Source: Chloroflexota bacterium (GTDB lineage Bacteria > Chloroflexota > Dehalococcoidia > Lucifugimonadales > JACPCL1). Taken from it: a stretch of DNA of 37,671 nucleotides. Each line of letters begins with the position of its first letter. Positions within the stretch are counted from its first letter, which is position 1. The stretch is from contig JACQOP010000039.1 in the NCBI GenBank assembly GCA_016202485.1, positions 1 through 37,671 on the forward strand, given 5' to 3'. Positions 15,572-23,296 of this stretch are shown piece after piece. Both the position numbers and the translations under genes were made by a program. A model generated the notes under the pieces. The model was given only the letters and a program-made list of their open reading frames with translations. It was not told the origin of the DNA and searched no databases.

Positions 15572-16408
15572 CTAGAAATCCACCGGCTTAAATTTGATGG
15601 TACCCCTGCGTTTCTCAAGATACCCAGCCCTGGTATCTAAGCCGTGGCAAAAGACCATAAGCCACCCACACTGTTCTGCCTCGGCAACCAGTTCCTTTTT
15701 GATACTAAGGGAGTCCTCAGGATAGGTATCAGTGGCAGGAATACACGAGGCTTCTAAGTGATGCACGGTGGGGACCAGGTCCCCTAAATAGGCCACACGC
15801 TCGCCGCCATGATTGACAATAACAATCTGGTGGCCATGGCAGTGGCCGCCGGTGAGGCGTACACGAACACCGAGTCCCACTTCAGCATCGCCGTCCAGGA
15901 GCGTAAGCTGCCCACGGCTCTGTAAGGGCGCGAAATCCTCCTGGTGGTAGTGATTGCAGGCGCGCTCATTAGGATTAACGGCATCCTCCCAGGCCCGGCG
16001 CTGGACAAAATAGGTGGCGTTGGGAAACGTGGGAACAGCCTCGCCGGAACGGTCCAGACGCGTGCAACCCCCGGAGTGCTCCTGGTGGAGGTGCGTAAGG
16101 ACCACTGCCGTAATATCCCGTGTCGTTAAGCCCATACCCCGTAAGCTCTTCAGCAAGTTACTGCGGGTCAGGCCGTAATGCTCTTTTGTCGCGTCAGGAT
16201 CTTTCCCACCCAGACCCGTGTCCACCAAAACGCAGCTATCGCCGTTACGGATGATAAGGCAATTGAGACCTAGACTGATACGATTGCGCCGGTCTGGGGG
16301 AGACAGTTGCTCCCACGTGGCTCTGGGAAGCTGTCCAAAGATGGTGCCGCCGTCGGCCTTAATGGTGCCATCGCTAATGAGGGTGAGGGAGGAGGAAACT
16401 GGTTTCAT
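15572..16408 (-). CDS. Metallo-beta-lactamase-fold hydrolase with HxHxEH motif
   Basis: A 278-residue MBL-fold protein. LIIRNGDSCVLVDTGLGGKD is the N-terminal strand with the conserved Asp. The main metal motif reads THLHQEHSGG (His106, His108, Glu110, His111), with Glu where the family has Asp. Later ligands are in LTGGHCHGHQ, VAYLGDLVPT and MVFCHGLD. The layout resembles the lactonase/glyoxalase-II-like branch, but no substrate is evident. The ATG at 16408, with AAGGG nine bases upstream, fits the conserved start; an upstream extension to 16513 looks non-coding. The ABM-like gene follows after 21 bases. Confidence 0.85.
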   Translation of the reverse strand: MKPVSSSLTLISDGTIKADGGTIFGQLPRATWEQLSPPDRRNRISLGLNCLIIRNGDSCVLVDTGLGGKDPDATKEHYGLTRSNLLKSLRGMGLTTRDITAVVLTHLHQEHSGGCTRLDRSGEAVPTFPNATYFVQRRAWEDAVNPNERACNHYHQEDFAPLQSRGQLTLLDGDAEVGLGVRVRLTGGHCHGHQIVIVNHGGERVAYLGDLVPTVHHLEASCIPATDTYPEDSLSIKKELVAEAEQCGWLMVFCHGLDTRAGYLEKRRGTIKFKPVDF

Positions 16409-16866
16409 GCTGCTGTACCCTTCGTCTACATTGGAACAGGGCGTAAAGAAGGTATGACATAACGACCGCACAAACGCGGTAGCGGACCTGGGACACAAGC
16501 CAGCATGCGCCAAAACGGGACGAGACTACCCCGCTGCGCAGGGACGTAACCAACCGGTGGTTTGGCATTTGGCAGCTTGACATTTCGGCTGATCCCCTGG
16601 GGTTTCTGGGGGCGTCGTGGCCTGTCATTGGAACTGCCGGAGTATTTGCGACGGGTTTCACAATAGCATGAGGCTTTGGGAGCATGTCAAGTAACAGATG
16701 TGCTATTCCCGTGTAACAAATACATTTCAATAAGGTATAGTAACAGTATATATGAGCGAAAAGCAAGGCCCCCCCAATATTTTGTGTTTTAATGAGGAGA
16801 CCGTACAATGGCATGTGGAACAGGCTAGTCCGTCAGGATTATGCCTGTAAGATGAAGGAGGGCAGC
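16409..16866. other. Intergenic region between divergent hydrolase genes
   Basis: These 458 bases contain no convincing gene. The left part has a perfect TTGACA at 16577-16582 without a matching -10. The right part is AT-rich and holds a plausible promoter at 16713-16741. A tiny frame at 16808-16828 (ATG GCA TGT GGA ACA GGC TAG), preceded by GAGGAG at 16793-16798, would encode six residues and could be a leader peptide or chance. Confidence 0.4.
16713..16741 (+). promoter_or_regulatory. Candidate sigma-70 promoter for the alpha/beta hydrolase
   Basis: GTAACA (16713-16718, four of six to TTGACA) and TATAGT (16736-16741, five of six to TATAAT) are 17 bases apart in an AT-rich stretch, about 125 bases before the hydrolase ATG. 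No experimental support is visible. Confidence 0.4.
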
Positions 16867-17697
16867 ATGACTATAGCCACACCAACAGACCGTAATTTCA
16901 CTGCAGGAGACCTGCGACTGCACTTCCTGGACTGGGGCAACAACGGAGCGATACCCTTGGTCCTGCTGCACCACGTCAGCAGCAATGCCCACACCTGGGA
17001 CTTCTTTGCCCGCCAGATTTCCGACCGGTACCGCATCCTGGCCCTGGACCTGCGCGGCCACGGAGACAGCGCCTGGGCCGGCGAAGGGAACTACACCACT
17101 GAACACTATGCCTCCGATGTAGCCGCCCTGGTAGAACACCTGAAGCTCCCTCAGGTGATCGTACTTGGCGGATCCCTGGGCGGCCGCGTTGCCTTGGTTT
17201 ATGCAGCGCAGCACCTCGAAAATACGGCAGCATTGATTATGGAGGATGTAGGCGCGGTACGACCGCCCTCCCTCTCTCAGGGCTTTGCAGATCGGGTGGC
17301 CGTCGGAGACCCACAGTTTGCGACCGTGGAAGAATGGGCAAGACAGATGCAAGGCGCCAACCAGCGGACCCCTCCTCACGTCTTCCAGCACCTGGCCTTA
17401 CACAGTACCAAACGCCTGCCCAATGGACTGCTCGGGCTGAAGCGCGACACGGCCATCCAGAGAGACTTCGTACCCCTGGAACTGTGGCATTACGTAGAAC
17501 AGGTTACCTCACCTTTCTTGCTGATGCTCGGCTCTGAAAGCGCCATCGTGGGGGAAGACCAGCAAGCCCGCTTCCAGCAGCTCCAGCCGGCGATGGAGAC
17601 CGTTACGGTGCAAGGAGCGGGACATCACATCGTGCACGACAAACCCGAGGAGTTTGAGGCAATCGTGCTCAGCTTCCTAAAGTGCCACGGGTTGTAA
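16867..17697 (+). CDS. Alpha/beta-fold hydrolase
   Basis: A 276-residue alpha/beta hydrolase. The oxyanion segment is LVLLHHVSSNAHTW (about residues 31-44), DLRGHGDS follows, the nucleophile Ser103 lies in VLGGSLGGRVAL, and the catalytic His is in VQGAGHHIVHDKPEEF near the C-terminus. The acidic member probably lies in the LLMLGSESAIVGED segment. The family includes esterases, C-C hydrolases and haloperoxidase-like enzymes; the substrate is unknown. The ATG at 16867 was chosen because GAAGGAGG lies just upstream; a 25-residue extension in frame is unlikely. No signal peptide, so it is cytoplasmic. Confidence 0.88.
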   Translation: MTIATPTDRNFTAGDLRLHFLDWGNNGAIPLVLLHHVSSNAHTWDFFARQISDRYRILALDLRGHGDSAWAGEGNYTTEHYASDVAALVEHLKLPQVIVLGGSLGGRVALVYAAQHLENTAALIMEDVGAVRPPSLSQGFADRVAVGDPQFATVEEWARQMQGANQRTPPHVFQHLALHSTKRLPNGLLGLKRDTAIQRDFVPLELWHYVEQVTSPFLLMLGSESAIVGEDQQARFQQLQPAMETVTVQGAGHHIVHDKPEEFEAIVLSFLKCHGL

Positions 17698-17718
17698 TAG
17701 GTCTGTGAGAGACCAGGC

Positions 17719-18396
17719 CTAGGAAGCAAGCTTCTGCAAGACCTGATTCCAGAAGTCAGCGCTCTTGACTCCGTAGCCTTCTCTGAAGGTGATGACTCCA
17801 GACTCGTCCACGCCAATCTTTGTGGACTGAGTGGTGATGCTGTAAGCAGGCAGCATCCCAGATGGGGCCTCTGCCACAGGCCAGGGGTAACCCTGGGCTT
17901 GCTTGTAGGCAACGAGGTCTGACAGCTTTTCTGTGGGGTCAATGCCGATGGCAATGAAGTCCACCTTGTCCTGGTACCCGGGATAAATGTCTTTTAGCGA
18001 CCGTAACTCGGCGCGGCAGACCGGTCACCACGTGGTGAAGAAGTAGAGGACAACAGGCCTCCCATCCTCTCGTAGGGATGCGAGGCTGGCGCTCTGCCCG
18101 CTGTCCAGCGTCAGGATGAAGTCCGGCGCCCTTTCGCCCACCTTGGAGCCGGTGGGGGGCAAAGGAGAAGGGGTTGGCGCCGCCTCTGCCTCAGAAGGGG
18201 TGGGCTGTGCAGCGTCTTCTCCTGCTGGCGCTGCTGGGGATGGAGTCTCTGCCTGGCCAGCCGCCAGGGAAGGGGTGGAATCGCTGGGGGTACTGGCCGG
18301 CGCGCCGCAGGCCACAGTCGCCAGCACCCCCACCGTCAGCAGGAGGGCACGGGCGTGGCTGGACATAATAGAAAACAGTCGCCTGCGTATGCTCAT
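17719..18396 (-). CDS. TlpA-like thioredoxin-fold lipoprotein, predicted selenoprotein (in-frame TGA at 18025-18027)
   Basis: The frame runs from ATG 18396 to the stop at 17719 with a single TGA at codon 124. Residues 1-30 form a lipoprotein signal (RRRLF..., then ALLLTVGVLATVAC, Cys30). A Pro/Thr/Ser/Glu-rich linker reaches about residue 90. The thioredoxin domain then begins GERAPDFILTLDSGQ. The text around the TGA reads VVLYFFTTW-[TGA]-PVCRAEL, so the TGA replaces the first Cys of the WCxxC active site and Cys127 is the second. Downstream sequence (YQDKVDFIAIGID) stays homologous and in frame. TGA is an ordinary stop in neighbouring genes. I read the codon as selenocysteine (U124-x-x-C127). 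The usual cis-Pro before the last strands appears replaced (ITTQSTKIGVD). Alternatives are a nonsense mutation or a sequencing error. AAAAGGG lies close to the ATG. A CcdA-like donor is encoded at 22420. Confidence 0.8.
17997..18014 (-). promoter_or_regulatory. Candidate bacterial SECIS hairpin
   Basis: Read on the minus strand, bases 11-28 after the TGA form GCGCCG-AGUUA-CGGUCGC: three plus three G-C pairs, one bulged U (position 18000) and a five-base apical loop whose second base is G. Sixteen bases separate the TGA from the loop. From memory of bacterial SECIS models, an upper stem of at least three pairs, a G among the first two loop bases and a spacing of roughly 16-37 bases are expected, and all are met. 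In E. coli fdhF the bulged U is on the 5' side; here it is on the 3' side. Alternative pairings exist (GACCG with CGGUC). Confidence 0.5.
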
Positions 18397-18531
18397 ATCC
18401 CTTTTACGTTGGGCCGACAGGGGTAGTTCCATTCCTCTGGTCGCGCTCAAGGGGGACCTGGGACCCAACCTCTTTCATTGCCTAACACCACACCTGAAGC
18501 TCTACCCTCCGCTTCCCAAGAAAGCTGCTGG

Positions 18532-19773
18532 CTATTCCAGCCCCGGTACAGGAAAGCTGGAGGTCAGGTCCACCACCCGGCGGCGGATGGTGTCCTCCAC
18601 GTTCCCATCGCTGGGATGAGTCAGCGTTTCCACAATGAGGTTGCCCACCTCTATCATCTCTTCGGGTCCAAAGCCGCGGCTGGTAAGGGCCGGCGTGCCC
18701 AGTCTCAGGCCGCTGGTCACCCGTGGCGGCTTGGTGTCAAAGGGGATGGCGTTCTTGTTGGCGGTGATGTAGACGCGGCCCAGAGCGTCCTCGGCCTGCT
18801 GGCCGGAAAGGCCAAGGGGCGTCACGTCCACCAGCATCAGGTGGTTGTCGGTGCCGCCAGAGACGATGCGCAGGCCGCCCTCCTCCAGGGCCTTGGCCAG
18901 AGTTCTGGCGTTCTCCACGATGTTCTTGCCGTACCGGGCAAACTCTGGGGTAAGGGCCTCCTTGAAGCAGACCGCCTTGGCTGCAATCGTATGCATCATA
19001 GGCCCGCCCTGGGAGAAGGGGAAGACGGCGCGGTCCACCTGGCGAGCAAGGGCCTGGGTAGACAAGATCATAGCCCCGCGAGGGCCGCGGAGGGTCTTGT
19101 GGGTGGTGGTCGTAACCACCTGTGCATGGGGGATACAGGAGGGGTGGACGCCGGCGGCGATGAGGCCGGCGATGTGTGCAATATCCACCATCAGGATTGC
19201 TCCAACCTCATCGGCAACGCGGCGGAAGCGTGGAAAGTCTATGAAACGGGGGTAGGCCGTTGCGCCGGTAACAATGAGCTTGGGGTGGTGCTCGTTGGCC
19301 AGGCGCTCCACCCCGTCGTAATCAATGAGCTCGGTTTCCCGGTCCACGCCGTAGGAGACAAACTTGTACAGGTTGCCGGAAAAGTTCACCTCGCTGCCGT
19401 GGGTCAAGTGGCCCCCCTGGTCCAGCCTCATGCCCAGCACCGTGTCTCCTGGCTTCAGAAGGGCAAAGTAAGCCGCCATGTTGGCCTGGGAGCCGCTGTG
19501 GGGCTGGACGTTGGCGTGCTCTGCGTGAAAGAGCTCCGTGGCCCGCTCAATGGCCAGGCTTTCCGCTACGTCCACGTACTCGCAGCCTCCATAGTAGCGC
19601 CGGCCCGGATAGCCCTCTGCGTACTTGTTGGTCATGACGGAACCCTGGGCCTCGCGCACCGCCTTGCTGACGTAGTTCTCCGAGGCTATAAGCACCAGGT
19701 TGCGGCGCTGGCGCATCTCCTCGTTTTTGATGGCCTGGGCAAGCTCTGGGTCAAGGGAAGCAAGGTCTGGCAT
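18532..19773 (-). CDS. glyA: Serine hydroxymethyltransferase
   Basis: This 413-residue PLP enzyme interconverts serine and glycine while charging tetrahydrofolate with a one-carbon unit. The PLP Lys226 is in [15 protein letters not shown], preceded by [13 protein letters not shown] and [25 protein letters not shown] and the C-terminal [15 protein letters not shown] are diagnostic. Length is normal. The start ATG has AGGAG about ten bases upstream. A perfect 12-bp hairpin lies at 19797-19825 in its leader. The predicted selenoprotein gene follows 135 bases downstream on the same strand. Confidence 0.97.
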   Translation of the reverse strand: MPDLASLDPELAQAIKNEEMRQRRNLVLIASENYVSKAVREAQGSVMTNKYAEGYPGRRYYGGCEYVDVAESLAIERATELFHAEHANVQPHSGSQANMAAYFALLKPGDTVLGMRLDQGGHLTHGSEVNFSGNLYKFVSYGVDRETELIDYDGVERLANEHHPKLIVTGATAYPRFIDFPRFRRVADEVGAILMVDIAHIAGLIAAGVHPSCIPHAQVVTTTTHKTLRGPRGAMILSTQALARQVDRAVFPFSQGGPMMHTIAAKAVCFKEALTPEFARYGKNIVENARTLAKALEEGGLRIVSGGTDNHLMLVDVTPLGLSGQQAEDALGRVYITANKNAIPFDTKPPRVTSGLRLGTPALTSRGFGPEEMIEVGNLIVETLTHPSDGNVEDTIRRRVVDLTSSFPVPGLE

Positions 19774-19796
19774 GTGGGGTGGCTCCTGTTAGAAGG

Positions 19797-19825
19797 CCAG
19801 GGGAGAGCATATGGCTCTCCCCTGG
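19797..19825 (-). terminator. Strong hairpin between the dual-OB gene and glyA
   Basis: A perfect 12-bp inverted repeat, CCAGGGGAGAGC at 19797-19808 and GCTCTCCCCTGG at 19814-19825, with loop ATATG. On the minus strand it follows the stop of the gene at 19891 and precedes the glyA start by 24 bases. No clear U-run follows, so it could be a weak terminator of the upstream cassette or a leader element of glyA. Confidence 0.5.
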
Positions 19826-19890
19826 GTGTATGGGGGGAGGAGGACAACGGTTTTGCTCACCGTCAGTGTACGGAGCGGGCACAAGGGATG

Positions 19891-20577
19891 TCAAACGCCT
19901 GGCAGCACAATGACGGCGGCTACCAGTTTATAGCGTCTTCCATTCTCTAATGGGCGTTCAGCGAGACTGATCGTGAATAACAACTTGTCTGCGGAAGTCA
20001 AGCCACCTACATGGCGAGGGTATTCTCCAGATTTCAGGTGCGCCAAACGCTGCTGCCAAAATGGATCTGTAACTACAGACTCGTTCCAGTAAGGATAACG
20101 AATCTGAAATTTCACACGTACCTGTCTCTCGCCCCTAAAACCGCGAATGATGACCCATCTTATGTCAAGGGGTTCAACAAGGGCTAGTGAATTTTTCAGG
20201 GCATTACCCTGAATGTAATTATAGTCAATGAAATCAGTCCCAGTGCCGAAAATAGTAAAGCTACTGGCCATAAATGGTTGAAAGAACCTATACGCTTCAT
20301 TTGGGGAGTACCTGCCGACTTTGTTCCATTTTCTGGACCCTATCAACCAATTCTCAGGCTGGTGGGGTTGCGGCTGAGCAGTGGTTATATCTGCCCTGAC
20401 TATGTCAAGGAGTATCGGCTCTTCATTGTTGGGGTATAGGTAGTGGAGCGGATGAAGTTCCCCGTACTGCAGATCACTCACCGGCCTAATCCATCCCGAG
20501 CCATCCGTCCGTATGCCAGCGATGCAACGACCTCCGTATTTGATTGAGTTAGCCAGGCATACGAACTCAACTTCCAT
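19891..20577 (-). CDS. Dual-OB-like domain protein in DUF488 cassette
   Basis: This 228-residue protein is beta-rich. It opens MEVEFVCLANSIKYGGRCIAGIR and GSGWIRPVSD, a pattern I recognise as the dual OB-fold family often found beside DUF488 genes. The remainder (WLIGSRKWNKVGRY, LALVEPLDIRWVIIRGFRGERQVRVKFQIR) fits a second OB unit. OB folds usually bind nucleic acid, but no activity is shown for this protein. Two 60-base stretches counted by hand (20101-20160 and 20221-20280) are 47% and 40% GC, lower than neighbouring genes, which suggests acquisition by transfer. It follows two DUF488 genes on the same strand with a 27-base gap. Confidence 0.6.
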   Translation of the reverse strand: MEVEFVCLANSIKYGGRCIAGIRTDGSGWIRPVSDLQYGELHPLHYLYPNNEEPILLDIVRADITTAQPQPHQPENWLIGSRKWNKVGRYSPNEAYRFFQPFMASSFTIFGTGTDFIDYNYIQGNALKNSLALVEPLDIRWVIIRGFRGERQVRVKFQIRYPYWNESVVTDPFWQQRLAHLKSGEYPRHVGGLTSADKLLFTISLAERPLENGRRYKLVAAVIVLPGV

Positions 20578-20604
20578 CCTACTCTCCTACCTGGTTCACC
20601 GTCA

Positions 20605-21051
20605 TTAGAGATGGACGATCTCCAGTGGTCCCCATTTCCCTTGCAGGTACTCCAGCACCAACCGCCGGTGGCACTTCTCCGCTGTCCGCTCGCTGCAAAG
20701 GAGAACCGCTGGGACGCCAAAGATGTCCGGAGAGAGGCGTTCCTCAATGCGCCGCTCCTCCATGAGCGCAAAAAAGGCCTCTTCATAGGCTTGCCAGGAG
20801 CCTTTGCGCTTCTTGTACGCGTCCAAAATATCCTGTGTGGGCGCAAGCAAAGGCTCGTGCATGTATTCTATGTTGCAGAGCCGTTTGAGAAAGTAGGGGA
20901 GGTCCTCTCGCTTGGTGAAGCTGGCAAGCTGGGACTTATTGTTGAGGCGGATATCAATAAGACGGCGGATACCCGAAGCCTTCAGGAGTTCAAAGAAGTC
21001 TTCGGCCCGCCTTTTGGTGAATCCTATGGTATAGGTTTTGCAGACCGCCAT
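20605..21051 (-). CDS. DUF488 family protein (second of a tandem pair)
   Basis: A 148-residue DUF488 protein. TYTIGFTKRRAEDFFELL and RRLIDIRLNNKSQLASF form the first strand-helix units, and AVLLCSERTAEKCHRRLVLEYL carries the conserved C-S-E...C-H-R-R motif. Family function is unknown; the fold is thought to be Rossmann-like, and the conserved Cys/His/Arg suggest an active or metal site. It overlaps the preceding DUF488 gene by 28 bases and is followed by the dual-OB gene, so the three are one transcription unit. The two DUF488 proteins differ too much to be a recent duplication. Confidence 0.85.
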   Translation of the reverse strand: MAVCKTYTIGFTKRRAEDFFELLKASGIRRLIDIRLNNKSQLASFTKREDLPYFLKRLCNIEYMHEPLLAPTQDILDAYKKRKGSWQAYEEAFFALMEERRIEERLSPDIFGVPAVLLCSERTAEKCHRRLVLEYLQGKWGPLEIVHL

Positions 21052-21584
21052 GCTTTGTACTCGCCTGGTGACTCAAACAGCGTAAGCTGGGGCTCCCGCT
21101 GGTCCACTTGCTGTTCAAAATGAGAGAGGGTGGCTTCTGTCTGGAGGGAGCCGTCGCCGCGGATGTGGACTACCTCTATACCAGCCCCGATCAGGACATG
21201 GCCAATAAGCAACCGGCGATGGCAGTTGATGGGGGCTTCTTCGCTGCACATGATGGCAATGCGATAGCTCTTCAGACCCAGCTTCAGCCGCTCAATACCA
21301 TGGGAGAAATTGGGAGATTGAGCAACCTGATCGTACAGCACGCGGCGTTTCGCATCGTAAAAGCCGGCGCCGGAAGGCCTGCCGCCCAGCTCTTTTCCCA
21401 TGTAAAGGTATTTCACACCCATCGGGGGAAGAGCAGCCTTAAGTTCCTTTTCGTTGAACTGTGCAGCGTACGTGGAAACTGGGCTGGAGCGCACGTCTAC
21501 CAGCGCTTCAATCCCATGCTTACGAAGCAGTTGGACAAACGTGTCCAACTGCTGATTAGAATGGCCTATGGTATAAACAATCAC
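21024..21584 (-). CDS. DUF488 family protein (first of a tandem pair)
   Basis: A 186-residue DUF488 protein with the full family pattern: MIVYTIGHSNQQLDTFVQLL, ALVDVRSSPVS, YLYMGKELGGRPS, and RIAIMCSEEAPINCHRRLLIGHVL. It is the more canonical of the two copies (the LGGRP motif is kept). The C-terminal 35 residues (TEATLSHFEQQVDQREPQLTLF) are helical and may contact the partner protein. Its end overlaps the next DUF488 start by 28 bases. It is the first gene of the DUF488-DUF488-dual-OB cassette. Confidence 0.9.
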   Translation of the reverse strand: MIVYTIGHSNQQLDTFVQLLRKHGIEALVDVRSSPVSTYAAQFNEKELKAALPPMGVKYLYMGKELGGRPSGAGFYDAKRRVLYDQVAQSPNFSHGIERLKLGLKSYRIAIMCSEEAPINCHRRLLIGHVLIGAGIEVVHIRGDGSLQTEATLSHFEQQVDQREPQLTLFESPGEYKAWRSAKPIP

Positions 21585-21623
21585 GTCCTGCCTACTTGCC
21601 CGCTAAAGTATAGCACATACATC

Positions 21624-22217
21624 CTACATCTGCACCGGTTCAATAAGGGTATAATCGCCGTCTTTGCGCCGGTAGATGACATTGTGCTGGCCTGTCTCGC
21701 TGTTCATAAAGAGGAAGAACTCGTGTCCCAACAACTCCATCTGCACGGCAGCCTCTTCAACAGTGATTGGCTTCATAGGGAAGCGTTTGACGCGGACCAC
21801 GTGGCCCGAAGGGGTAGCTACCGCTTCATCCTCTCCATCCTCAGCAACTAGCGCAGGAGCGTCTGAGGTGCGGATGGACTCCGTGGCGCTGCCTCCTTGG
21901 GCGCGCAGGTTCGTGAAGCGGCGGCCCTTGAAACGCCGGATCTGGTGCTCCATTACCTCCGTCGCAGCATCGGCAGCAGCATTGACCGTGGGGGCGCGTT
22001 CCTCCGCACGTAGGAGGGTGCCGCCAAGGTTCAGCGTAATCTGCACAACAACCTGGTGCTGGGCCGAGCGGGTCTGCTCCCTGCGGGCCTCCAGTTTTGC
22101 CTCGGCAGGGCCGTTATACTCCCTGAGCTGGCGCTGGATCGGTTGAAACTTCCGCTGGAGGTAATCCCGGGTGGTACTGGAAAGCTGCAGGTTTCGCGTA
22201 GTGATGGCTAGTTCCAT
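21624..22217 (-). CDS. hpf: Ribosome hibernation promoting factor, long form
   Basis: A 197-residue protein with an N-terminal HPF/RaiA domain (MELAITTRNLQLSSTTRDYLQRKF...) that blocks the 30S decoding region. A linker is followed by the C-terminal dimerisation domain (VVRVKRFPMKPITVEEAAVQMELLGHEFFLFMNSETGQHNVIYRRKDGDYTLIEP, residues about 139-194), found only in long HPF and driving 100S ribosome dimers. The conserved FPMKPM-like and NVIYRRKDG segments are clear. AAGG lies six bases before the ATG. It is divergent from the CcdA-like gene with a 202-base gap. Confidence 0.96.
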   Translation of the reverse strand: MELAITTRNLQLSSTTRDYLQRKFQPIQRQLREYNGPAEAKLEARREQTRSAQHQVVVQITLNLGGTLLRAEERAPTVNAAADAATEVMEHQIRRFKGRRFTNLRAQGGSATESIRTSDAPALVAEDGEDEAVATPSGHVVRVKRFPMKPITVEEAAVQMELLGHEFFLFMNSETGQHNVIYRRKDGDYTLIEPVQM

Positions 22218-22419
22218 AGTGACCTTCTTTGGGCTAACGGAGTCCTTTCATTGTAGGGAGAGGCAGGAGAAAGACGCAAGGTGGGAAGGATCGGCCCCAT
22301 GAAGCGGGGGCAGCCAGTATAATAGGTGTGCTGCCTTTCCTCAAGAGGAGGGGTGAAGTTCTGACAGGGGTCGTTTCTCATCATATTGAAAGCACAGAGA
22401 CCCAGAGGTTAGGACCAGG

Positions 22420-23121
22420 ATGCTGGATATACCAATAGCTTACGCCTTCAGCGCCGGAATGGTGGCGACCGTGAACCCCTGCGGGTTCGTGATGCTCCCG
22501 GCCTATGTTGCTTACCAGCTTGGCCTGGGCGACGAGACCGTACACCCAGTGAAGCGCATTGCAAAAGGGCTGGCCATGGGCCTTGTGGCAACCCTGGGCT
22601 TTGTGGTGCTGTTCGGTGCGGTAGGAGTGGTGATTGCGGCAGGAGGACGGGTGCTGATCCGGCTCTTCCCCTATGGGGGACTTGCCATCGGCATAGGTCT
22701 GATTGCCCTGGGACTCTACCTCTTGCTATCAGGCAAGCATCTGGGGCTAATGGTCGCCAGCCGTATCCAGGGGCCAAAGACCTTGCACGGGGCAGGACAG
22801 TTCTTCCTCTTCGGGATCGCCTACGCCCTGGCGTCCTTGAGCTGCACCCTGCCCATTTTTCTTGTTGTCGTTGGCAGCGCCCTTGCAGCAGGCGGCTTTA
22901 TGCCCGGGTTCGTCCAGTTCATCAGCTACGCTCTGGGCATGGGCCTGGTGCTGGTGGGTGTGACACTGGCGGTGGTGTTCTTTAAGACCGCAGTAAACCA
23001 GGGGGTACGTCTACTTCTGCCTTACGTGGAGCGGATTGGAAACGTAGCCCTCATAGCAGCAGGCGCCTACCTGGTGTATTACTGGACGGTCGGCAAGGGC
23101 AGCCCGCTGTTGTTCTCCTAA
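22420..23121 (+). CDS. CcdA-type cytochrome c biogenesis/thiol-reducing membrane protein
   Basis: A 233-residue membrane protein with six hydrophobic segments, matching the DsbD transmembrane/CcdA family. The two conserved membrane cysteines are present: Cys21 in VNPCGFVMLPAY and Cys142 in LASLSCTLPIF. The family carries electrons from cytoplasmic thioredoxin across the membrane to exported thiol proteins such as TlpA or ResA. That makes it a candidate reductant for the predicted TlpA-like selenoprotein encoded 4 kb away. The start has AGAGG/AGGACC upstream but no strong Shine-Dalgarno. It is transcribed alone and is convergent with the GlmL-like gene. Confidence 0.88.
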   Translation: MLDIPIAYAFSAGMVATVNPCGFVMLPAYVAYQLGLGDETVHPVKRIAKGLAMGLVATLGFVVLFGAVGVVIAAGGRVLIRLFPYGGLAIGIGLIALGLYLLLSGKHLGLMVASRIQGPKTLHGAGQFFLFGIAYALASLSCTLPIFLVVVGSALAAGGFMPGFVQFISYALGMGLVLVGVTLAVVFFKTAVNQGVRLLLPYVERIGNVALIAAGAYLVYYWTVGKGSPLLFS

Positions 23122-23252
23122 TCGTTGTGGTGTCAGGCTCTGGCTTACGCCACTTCTCAGCAACTCGTTCTGCTGTGTGAGGTCTATCGGACCGCCTGGT
23201 GTCACCTCCCGGGTGGCCCCTGGCAGAAAACCCACGTCCTATGTCAGATAGC

Positions 23253-23278
23253 CTGTGCCAGGGAATGCCCGGGCACAG
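23253..23278. terminator. Hairpin between convergent ccdA-like and glmL-like genes
   Basis: CTGTGCCAGGG (23253-23263) and CCCGGGCACAG (23268-23278) pair over 11 positions with one mismatch around the loop AATG. It sits between two convergent stops, where a bidirectional terminator is expected, but there is no U-run on either side. Confidence 0.4.
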
Positions 23279-23296
23279 TCCCCCAGTGCTGCTCTG

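Noticed and set aside
16577-16582. Perfect TTGACA as a -35 box
   Set aside because: No -10-like sequence lies at 16-18 bases downstream on the same strand.
17719-18468. Treating the two halves of the TlpA-like gene as separate genes or a frameshift
   Set aside because: Both halves are in the same phase, and only a TGA separates them at the active-site position. A frameshift is not needed. A nonsense mutation or sequencing error remains possible.
18478-19950. A 490-codon open frame on the plus strand
   Set aside because: It is the antisense shadow of glyA; all conserved residues lie on the minus strand.
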